Assembly: GCA_006538405.1 (NCBI GenBank)
Contig: BJKQ01000003.1
Span: 1,922,001-1,986,000 of the forward strand
From: Hansfordia pulvinata
Taxonomy: Eukaryota; Ascomycota; Sordariomycetes; Xylariales
DNA length: 64,000 nt
Direction: 5' to 3'
Part shown: positions 56,895-64,000 of the stretch, in pieces
Layout: each line of letters begins with the position of its first letter
How positions within the stretch are numbered: position 1 is the first letter of the stretch
The notes under the pieces: model-generated
Told to the model about the DNA's origin: nothing
Seen by the model: the letters and a program-made list of their open reading frames with translations, nothing else
The model's database searches: none
Translations under genes and position numbers: made by a program

Positions 56895-58113
56895 GGGAAG
56901 GGGCTTGTTGAGGAATGGCTTTCGCAAAGGTAATCGGGGGATAAAATGTGCCCTTGGAACGGAGGCACGGGGGCTGAGGTCGCGCTTTGTTGAGGGGAGT
57001 AGCGCTTTATGTCTACCTCGCAAGGCGCCCAGGACAGTAGGGGCCGGGAGGTAGCTGAATACCACCGAGAGCGAAAACCGGCGCTTTCTATCGCCGGGCA
57101 GTCCGTGTTGGTAAGGGAACAAAGGAAGGCGGAAGCTCGTCCGCTCGACGATAGCGAAACAGCGAACCTCCTCTGATTAGGGATCTGCCGTCATTGTTTT
57201 GGGCGCAGCAGTGAGCCTCGAAATCGGGGACGCTGGAGAGATACAAGTTCAATCCCATTTGTTCATTTTTTCGGCTTCCTTCTTGATCGGCCTTTTCACG
57301 TAGGCAGACACCCTACTTTGCCTGGAAAGAGGTAGTACATCTCCTCAAATCGTTCCGCGATCAAAGATGTCGCAATTAGTATGCTGGCGTTTAGCTACAC
57401 TATTGGCAACAGAGATATTGAGCTTGCAATTATCTAGGGCCCCACGGTCACATCGTAGAAGGAGATACTACGCCTTCCTTTGACCAGACAAGACAGACCA
57501 GATACGATGGCTAAATGGATAAAATGTGGCGTAGTATAATTTTTGTACGCATTGGAAGAGCGAGGCCCGAGCCATCCAAGATGCTCTCAGACCCCTCTAC
57601 CGCTGGCATACCATACAACCAAATTAATATATAATGTGATATGGTCCATCCAAGTTCGCAAGTTGGCTCAGATCTGTAACAGTAGATAATATGAGACGTG
57701 TTTAACATGAGAAAGGCTGAAATTTGAACATAGGTAGCGCCTGGTTCCCCACAAGAACCATTTGCATACATCCCTCAGTTAAATAAGCAAAGATAAGAAA
57801 AGGAACAGGCGCCTATTGGTATCAGTCGAGTACCCACCACATCCAGTCATCCATCCATAAATTCGGAGCTTTGTAAGAATAAAGGCAAGGGAAAAAGAAA
57901 ATGGGAAAACACCCGTAGCAAGGGTGTGAGAAATCGCGGTGCGCTGGAGTGAGCAAGGCAATGCGCTTGAAGCTGATCTTACACAGCTCCTTCTAGGTGT
58001 AATTTACAGAATCCAAATCACCAGATTCATGACTCGGCCACATCTTCATAGCTGTAACCTTGCTGGTGTCGATCAAGGGGCTTCGAGACCCGTCTCGAGG
58101 TCTGACTGATCCC
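56895..58113. other. Convergent 3' regions of Mic12 and the large disordered protein
   Basis: About 1.2 kb. The part 57380-57990 is clearly AT-rich compared with the flanks and contains many A/T-rich polyadenylation-like sites. No gene or transposon remnant was recognised. Confidence 0.55.
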
Positions 58114-61100
58114 TTAGTAGACAGGCTTCTTCTTCCGCTCGAACATTCTGGAGAAGCCGCTGCTGGGCTTCTCTTCCGGAGGTGGGGGTGAAGCAAGAGG
58201 TCTGGGTGGTTGTGAGAATGATGGCGGTGGCTCGGAATCCCGCAGGAAGGCCGCAAGCTCTGACGTTCGGTGAGATGTAGGGACCGCGTCGCGGGGCTCG
58301 AACTTCTTCATGGGGACACGTCCACTGGATCGTCCTTGAGGGCGTTGCTGCTGATTCATGTATTCCGCCTGGTATCTATCGGCACTCGGAGGCATGTTCA
58401 CCGTGATCGGGGTGTGGCCTTTGGCCTTGCCAGATTGGTTGGCCGGGACCCTGGGCGTGCTGTTCACCGGCGACTTATTGGCGTTGGAAGACGTGCTGTT
58501 CGAGTTGCCGTTCGACCGGAGTCGCGACATGAGATTGGGGGCGCTGGCCTTCTTTTTCGGCTGAGTCTGCGACAAATTGAAAGGCTGAGGCTCGGGGCCA
58601 GGTGGCGGCTCGTAGTTATTCAGAAAATCGATCAGGCTTTCCTCTCTCTTGACGGGACCCTTGGGCTTCGGCATTGGCTCTGCCAGCTCTTCATCCTCTT
58701 CATCACTCAAGTCGATGGCATAAGGATCCTTGACCCTGCGCTGCTTCCGCTTCGGGATCATCTCGTCGTCGAACTGATTGACTGCTGGTGAGCCAGCCTG
58801 GCTGTTGGCTTTCTTTACAAGAGCGCTTTGAGAGTTCATTGACGAAGGAGCAGAGTGCTCTGTCATGTTAGTTGAAGCCTGACTACCCCTCATTGGAGGT
58901 AGGACAGCGTCAACTGCCCGGCCGCCGGTGGCGCCTGACGCTTGCAACTGGTCAGAGTCCATGGTATTCCTGAATGGAGCCACCTGACGAGAGATACGAG
59001 GCCCATTGGTATTGGTGCCACCTGGATTAGGGGGGCCTCTTCTGATAAAATCGATCAAGTCGGAGCTCTCGTTACGGTCAGTCCCAGGCTCTCTAGCCTG
59101 GGGACGATTGCGTGACATGGAGTTGTGGTTTCGCTCGTCTATGCTAGGGTTCCGTGCAGGTGGCGCAGCTGTGCCGCTGTTCTGTCTCACAGGTCCAGGA
59201 ATCGGACCGCCGGTCTGCTTCGGGCCAAAGTCACCAGATGGTCCTGTAGCCCGGATGAAGTCGGCGAAATCCTGTGTTGACTCTCTTGGTATGCGAGGGT
59301 CTCTTGCGCTCCCGCTCGCAACAGAACCCGTTCGTGTCTTGCCCGGAGACTGATGAGGGATCTGATGAGGGACTTTGGGAATAGATCCAGAAAGGTTGTG
59401 TCCAGAGATTTCCGCCGGAGGGTGAGACCCTAAGCCTGTGTTCTTGGACACAGACATAGATCTTTTCGAAGAGGTCCGTGAATGCTCGCTCCGCTTGGTA
59501 TCCTCGCTGCGACGGGCCTTCGATGAGATGGCGGGGCTGCTCTCGTGCACAGACTTGTTGGATTGATGCGCCAGCTGGCTTGGTGTTTGCGGCGGCCGGG
59601 AGCTCGAGCTCGAGCTCACGGTCACGTCTCGCATGTTCTCGGGGGTTAGAGTGTATTGCAGGGTTTGATCGCTCTGGATCAGCTCCTCAAAGTTCCGGGC
59701 GACGTTGCCTACACGGTGAGGGGTACTGTCCTCAGAGGTGCGGACGCCCTTGAGCTTGGGTGACGGAGACGACGGGGAGCCCGACTGCACGGGTCGAGGC
59801 ACCTTGGGTGACTCAGGCGAGCTTCGAGCACCCGGTATACTGGGCGATTTCTGGTGAGAGGGAGGCTGTCGGCTGACGCTCCTGTCGGACAGGCTGGGCG
59901 TGTGGGTACTCCTCGCGCCGGTGGGCTTTTGGTCGAGCCGGGGAGAGATAGGAGTGCCATCCTTGTTGAGCAGAGTAACCTTGGTGGAGGAGGGCATTTG
60001 GTGCATCGACGAGTTGGCCACGATTCGCGTGGGTGTCTGGGCCCGTTCGGGTGGTGACTGTGCAGCGTTGCTGGCAGGCACACTCGGCGTGATGCTGCTG
60101 GTAGGGGACAGAACGGCCGTTTCTCGCTTCGCCGACCTGGCAGGCACTTCCGGGTCTTTCTCCTCCACAATTGGGGGCGTGGGGCTCGATAAGCTCCCAT
60201 CACGAGAAAGGTTGGCTGTGTGCAGACGCTCAGGCACATCCGAGGAGCCGGCTCGTGATCTGACGCTAGGGCTCCGCGGTGGCTGCACGTCGATAAGACG
60301 AGCTGACTGCACACTATTGGAGCGAACGTGGACCAGAGAAGGAGGCCCTCCGGTTTCCGAGATCCCAGGCGAGTCTCTGCCGCCGACCGAAACTCGGGAA
60401 GAGGTCATGATCCTGGGTTCTTCGTGCAGGTCCTCATCTTCGGTGGTGCTGTCGGGTTCCGTCTGCGGGGCTTTGCCCGCGGCGGCCGCGGCGACACCGC
60501 TCAGTGCGGCCGCGCCAACTGCAGCGGCGCCATTGATCAACTTCGAGATAGGTCCCTTAGACTGCTGTTCGTCGGGTATCTCTGCAGACGCGGAAGCTTC
60601 TGCCTCCTTCTCCTTTTGAGCTGTTCCGTCTTCTTGTTCCTCTGACGGGGATATGTAAGGCAAACGCTTGCGTGCGGGTACCGACTGAGACCGTTGCCGC
60701 ACTTCGAAGATGAAAGGCGGGTAAGCTTTCTTATCCACGGGGCTGGTGAAGAGACCAAAACTCTTCGGTCGAGTTGCTGTGACAGGCCCATCTTCAACCT
60801 CGCCGTCTTCTTCCTCGTCATCGCTGTAAGACACCAGGCCAGGAACTTCGATCTCGTCGACGTCGTTGTCGCCAATCGGTAACGGGACATCCCGCGGGTC
60901 TTGGGTCTTGGGTTTGGTGGTCTTGGCAGGCGCATTTTGCTCGTCTGGCTCCTCTGCATCATGCAGGATCGGTGTCGTCGGGGAATGTTCTGTCGCCATG
61001 CTGCCGCGTCGAGTGTTGGAGTAAGAGAATGGACGGTCGCCGGGCGACCTGAGCCTCTTCTTCCACGCGCGCCAAAGTCGCCCCATGGTGCGATCCAGCG

Positions 61101-61938
61101 CGACGCGCTCCATATCGAGCTCCTCCACGACAATGCGCTCAGAGACGTCGCCGTGCAGACGCGAGCCTTCCTTCATTTCCTTTTCGTACTTGAGACGGAG
61201 GCGATTGAAGGTGGCCTGGCCGGCAATGACCAGGACCTGCTCGCCCATGAACTCAAGAATGGAAGTCAAGAAGATAGCCACAGCGGGCGATACAAAGTCG
61301 GAGAGAAGCTCATCGTTGTCGCCACTGAGGTGTTCCTGCTCCATGTAGTAGTCCTCATCCTCTTCTTCCATGTCGCCGAGGGACGAGTAGACCATGCATC
61401 GCAGTCGAGTGCGCTTCCAAGCAAGCTCTAGATCCCAATCGCGAGGGGACTCCTGCTGAGCAGTCTGGACGAGATCTTCAACCTCGCCGCCACCGAGGTA
61501 TTCGCGCAGCTCCTCGTCAGCCTGACTGATGGCGTCCTTGGCCAGCTTGGGCTTCAGAACTTCGCTGACAGCCGGCCTCAGACCTGAGAGGCTTGTGGAT
61601 CGCGCGATGGAGATGATGTTGAAGAGAAGCTGATCCACAAAGTTGTTGGCGAGCTGTAAGGCGGCTGGAGAGACGAGGGCAGTGTCGCCGAGGGGCTCGA
61701 CGCCAACCTGGTCGTACCAGGTCTCTGCGTGGCTGTCATGATCGGTGGTAACAATCTGGGACGCAGCCGAAGCGGCAATGAAAGCCGCCTCTGGAGAGAC
61801 GGAAAGGGGAGGCGACATGAGGCTGTGGCTCATGGTTGAGACGGAGGGGCGATCGCTCGAGATGCTGTGAGTGCGTGAGCGAACGCTACGCGGCGTGGGC
61901 ACCGACATGGTGTACGGCTCGAGGGCGGGAGGCGTCAT
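58114..61938 (-). CDS. Large, mostly disordered protein with a conserved N-terminal helical domain
   Basis: Single exon of 1274 residues from ATG 61938. The open frame extends to 62046 but begins with TTG, and the region before MTPPALEPYTMSVPTP has no ATG. Seen: a Ser-rich start, then a conserved-looking helical domain (about residues 60-290) with SPEAAFIAASAASQIVT, SPAALQLANNFVDQLLFNI and, after an acidic patch EEEDEDYYMEQE, SPAVAIFLTSILEFMGEQVL. The rest is Ser/Pro-rich and probably unstructured, with many SP/TP sites suited to phosphorylation. The last 400 residues hold four short motifs of the form (D/E)-L-x-D/A-F-I/L. I do not recognise a named family with certainty; similar proteins in fungi have been loosely called flocculation-related, for which I see no basis (no signal peptide or membrane anchor). 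The protein is likely intracellular. Confidence 0.82.
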   Translation of the reverse strand: MTPPALEPYTMSVPTPRSVRSRTHSISSDRPSVSTMSHSLMSPPLSVSPEAAFIAASAASQIVTTDHDSHAETWYDQVGVEPLGDTALVSPAALQLANNFVDQLLFNIISIARSTSLSGLRPAVSEVLKPKLAKDAISQADEELREYLGGGEVEDLVQTAQQESPRDWDLELAWKRTRLRCMVYSSLGDMEEEDEDYYMEQEHLSGDNDELLSDFVSPAVAIFLTSILEFMGEQVLVIAGQATFNRLRLKYEKEMKEGSRLHGDVSERIVVEELDMERVALDRTMGRLWRAWKKRLRSPGDRPFSYSNTRRGSMATEHSPTTPILHDAEEPDEQNAPAKTTKPKTQDPRDVPLPIGDNDVDEIEVPGLVSYSDDEEEDGEVEDGPVTATRPKSFGLFTSPVDKKAYPPFIFEVRQRSQSVPARKRLPYISPSEEQEDGTAQKEKEAEASASAEIPDEQQSKGPISKLINGAAAVGAAALSGVAAAAAGKAPQTEPDSTTEDEDLHEEPRIMTSSRVSVGGRDSPGISETGGPPSLVHVRSNSVQSARLIDVQPPRSPSVRSRAGSSDVPERLHTANLSRDGSLSSPTPPIVEEKDPEVPARSAKRETAVLSPTSSITPSVPASNAAQSPPERAQTPTRIVANSSMHQMPSSTKVTLLNKDGTPISPRLDQKPTGARSTHTPSLSDRSVSRQPPSHQKSPSIPGARSSPESPKVPRPVQSGSPSSPSPKLKGVRTSEDSTPHRVGNVARNFEELIQSDQTLQYTLTPENMRDVTVSSSSSSRPPQTPSQLAHQSNKSVHESSPAISSKARRSEDTKRSEHSRTSSKRSMSVSKNTGLGSHPPAEISGHNLSGSIPKVPHQIPHQSPGKTRTGSVASGSARDPRIPRESTQDFADFIRATGPSGDFGPKQTGGPIPGPVRQNSGTAAPPARNPSIDERNHNSMSRNRPQAREPGTDRNESSDLIDFIRRGPPNPGGTNTNGPRISRQVAPFRNTMDSDQLQASGATGGRAVDAVLPPMRGSQASTNMTEHSAPSSMNSQSALVKKANSQAGSPAVNQFDDEMIPKRKQRRVKDPYAIDLSDEEDEELAEPMPKPKGPVKREESLIDFLNNYEPPPGPEPQPFNLSQTQPKKKASAPNLMSRLRSNGNSNSTSSNANKSPVNSTPRVPANQSGKAKGHTPITVNMPPSADRYQAEYMNQQQRPQGRSSGRVPMKKFEPRDAVPTSHRTSELAAFLRDSEPPPSFSQPPRPLASPPPPEEKPSSGFSRMFERKKKPVY

Positions 61939-63967
61939 GATCGAGAGGGCCGCGGCGTAGCGGCGGGATGACGAGTGGGAGCTGAATTGTTTGTCGGTGT
62001 AACCAAAAGCTGTGTGTTCTGGACTCGAAGACCGCCTGGCCGGCAAAGGGCAGCTGCGGCTGTGGCTGCGTCCAAGTCGGCGACGATAGGAAGGCTGCAG
62101 GGCAGAGCAGGTCTACCCTGTGGGCAGCCGGAGCGGCGGGCGCTCAGTCGTACGGCTATTTGCCACAAGGAGGCGGGCCGGGGTTATTAGTTGGAAAGGC
62201 CGGGCGAAATCAGACGGATTGGGTCGAGTCAGCGGCAGAGTGCATTGCAATAAGAAACAAGCATCAGTATAGGCTGGGCAAGCAGCCAAGGGCGCGAATC
62301 GTGTGACCCAAGAGTGTGCGCAAGTGGGAGGCCAAGTGAAGCGACGAGAGAGAGTGTGTGTGTGCGTGCGTGGTGGTGGTAGGCAAGGTCGGGTAGTAAA
62401 TAGCAGGTTGGTGGCGGAAAGGGGAGGCAGGTCTGGGTGGATGTATTCAGGTGTGAGACACTGATTAAGCCCGTAAGCCAGGCAGTGGACCGGGACCACG
62501 AGGTACCTCCAACCTAGCGCTGGTGCCAATTGGATTATGTACCTCCAGGGCTACTAAAGGTTGGATGTGCCAGGCGAGAGGGTGTCGCTGCCAGCCCAGG
62601 GGTCGACCTGGCCCGTCGTGCCCGTCTCAGGGCTGGAGGACCAACCAACCATGACCTCACGGGCTCTAGCAGCAAGCACTCTACGAGTATACCAGGTACC
62701 TCCACTACAAGCTGGTCTACAGGCGGTAGCGGAGGTCTCTGGAGTGTGGCGGGTACATCCAATTCAGATGGATGTGCCCTTACGAGTACGCCATCACTTG
62801 GTCCAAGAATGGAATCCCTTATAAGAGGTAAGTGACATACGAGCACCTCCGCTGCATCCTCCTCATCACCACAAACCCTTCAATTCATGTATGAGTACTG
62901 CTGGCGAGTCCGTCCGAGGTCTGCACACAGAGCTCTGTGAAACGGGATAGGGGGGGTTCGAAGAATAATGCTAGAACATTTTCTGGCGCGATGCCGGAGG
63001 GTCACTATCTCGTACTGACAAGCAGCTGCACGGGGCGTTGACGATTGGTCAGTTCAAAGTGCACCTCCCGAGCCTTGCTTTCATTGATATGCCCCCTTGG
63101 GCGTACGAGCGTCGCCGGTCTGGAACATCATGAGCGGCTTTCAAGGGCAGCAAATCTACCTAGTCAGCTACCTATTCATAGGTGTCGGGCACCTTGGTAA
63201 AAGACGGGATGCGGGCGGTGCGAGTACTCGCACGTGGTGGACGTCCATCTCACAACCTGCTGAGTTGCGCGACGGCGGGCGGGAGAATACTTTGTCGACA
63301 ACAGGCATTGTGCTTGGTTCCCGCACGTGCTGCGGCAACGTCAATAATATAAGGGAAGGCCACTGCTTCCATCCGAACAGATGGTCTTCAATACTGCCCC
63401 AGTCCCCTCTGGCCCCTGATCGATCACTCGCCGTGCCTTCTCCGCAGCCACGCGGGCGATGGCGTGGATGAAAAGCGCCGTGCCGGTCCAGCAGCATAGG
63501 CGTGCCGATCTTTGCAAAGAAGGAAAATTGCTGATGGGCCCGGTCTGCCCAGGTGCGAATTCGCACTACCTTTCGATGTCGTCCAATCCAAGCCCAGTCC
63601 TCGCATCCCCTCCAGAACTCCGAGTACTCGTACCACGGATGCGCGACTGCACGTACACAATGTTGTACATGCCGGCATGTCGTGAACCCGGAGCCCTCGT
63701 GCCCATTTGTCCCGCACGAGTAAACGATTGTAAATGAGGTCATGAAGGGCTCGGCATCAATTGCACGCTAATCCTGCGCAACAGTTCTGCGCAAGGCAGG
63801 ATGCTTGACGGTGAAATAGGGGTTGCTGGGCTGATGAATGGATATTGGATCCCGCCGCCGCCGCCAGTGTTGCTGCTGCTGCGTCATTATCTCTTCAAGC
63901 CGATCCATCCTTTTCGTTCCCGGTCCTTGCCTGCACTCGTCCCCTGCTACTCGTACGCCTGCCGACC
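61939..63967. other. 5' region of the large disordered protein gene and intergenic DNA
   Basis: About 2 kb. The first 500 bases (minus-strand view) are a pyrimidine-rich leader with a GTGTGTGTGCGTGCGTGG microsatellite on the plus strand near 62350-62375. A perfect GTACTCGTAC copy is at 63624, and near-copies occur around 62680, 62790 and 63945. No other gene seen. From 63849 the sequence becomes CCGCCGCCG- and CTGCTGCTG-rich, like the leader of a gene to the right. Confidence 0.5.
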
Positions 63968-64000
63968 ATGCCTCCGACTCCCTATCCTACCCTGGCCGGG
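63968..64000 (+). CDS. Possible first codons of a gene running off the right edge
   Basis: ATG in the context GCCGACCATGCC opens a frame MPPTPYPTLAG that continues to the last base. The preceding 100 bases look like a fungal leader (CCTTTTCGTTCCC, CACTCGTCCCC). Eleven codons cannot identify a product. Confidence 0.3.
   Translation, partial: MPPTPYPTLAG

Noticed and set aside
56232..57122. 296-codon minus-strand ORF over Mic12
   Set aside because: A shadow of the GC-rich Mic12 exon; Gly/Arg-rich translation without features.
1..64000. tRNA, rRNA, CRISPR, telomere or intact transposon
   Set aside because: By eye I found no cloverleaf with a GGTTCRANYCC arm, no rRNA core, no spaced direct repeats, no TTAGGG array and no transposase or reverse transcriptase motifs. 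A covariance-model search was not possible here, so a missed tRNA cannot be excluded.

Overview
The window is nuclear DNA from a filamentous ascomycete, most likely a Sordariomycete and perhaps Hypocreales. The grounds are short introns (about 50-100 nt) with GTRNGT donors and CTNAC-type branch sites, GC-rich third codon positions, Zn2Cys6 regulators, and small conserved single-copy genes typical of this group. I recognise thirteen conserved protein genes plus one large protein that I can describe but not name. I see no tRNA, rRNA, transposon ORF, CRISPR array or telomere repeat.

Left part (1-11 kb): the 5' three quarters or more of UTP15 (small-subunit processome) runs off the left edge. It is divergent from a dienoyl-CoA isomerase of fatty-acid beta-oxidation. 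Then come TFB5 (a TFIIH subunit), a small one-pass membrane protein with two PPxY motifs, and an aldo-keto reductase of the Kv-beta (AKR6) type with a GC-AG intron.

Middle (11-34 kb): a 13.5-kb stretch without a recognisable gene (10886-24444) lies upstream of an unusual regulator that joins a Zn2Cys6 DNA-binding domain to a complete maltose-acetyltransferase-like left-handed beta-helix. The catalytic His position of that domain holds Leu. A second Zn2Cys6 regulator with a fungal-specific transcription factor domain follows after another 4 kb of non-coding DNA.

Right part (34-62 kb): this is a housekeeping block. It holds a mitochondrial PPR protein, the spliceosome protein Cwf18/CCDC12, a zinc-knuckle RS-rich protein (ZCCHC10-like), an R3H-SUZ RNA-binding protein, eIF3f, UTP25, mitochondrial ribosomal protein bL17m (MRPL8), the MICOS subunit Mic12, and a 1274-residue mostly disordered protein with a conserved N-terminal region and four copies of a short LxDFI-like motif. 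RNA metabolism dominates (two processome proteins, two splicing-type proteins, eIF3f, R3H), as does mitochondrial function (PPR, bL17m, Mic12). Most pairs are divergent or convergent, so promoters are shared but there are no operons or metabolic clusters.

Three cross-cutting observations stand out. (1) The decamer GTACTCGTAC or its complement occurs at least 16 times as a perfect copy, always between genes. (2) Three genes (the PPxY protein, the PPR protein and UTP25) are each put back in frame by one extra base exactly at a G/C homopolymer of 6-8, which looks like under-called homopolymers in the assembly. (3) The zinc-knuckle gene carries two different lesions: an AT instead of GT donor, and one extra base in the zinc-knuckle exon. 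All gene models are from reading the sequence only; intron borders were chosen by frame and family conservation and have not been tested against transcripts.
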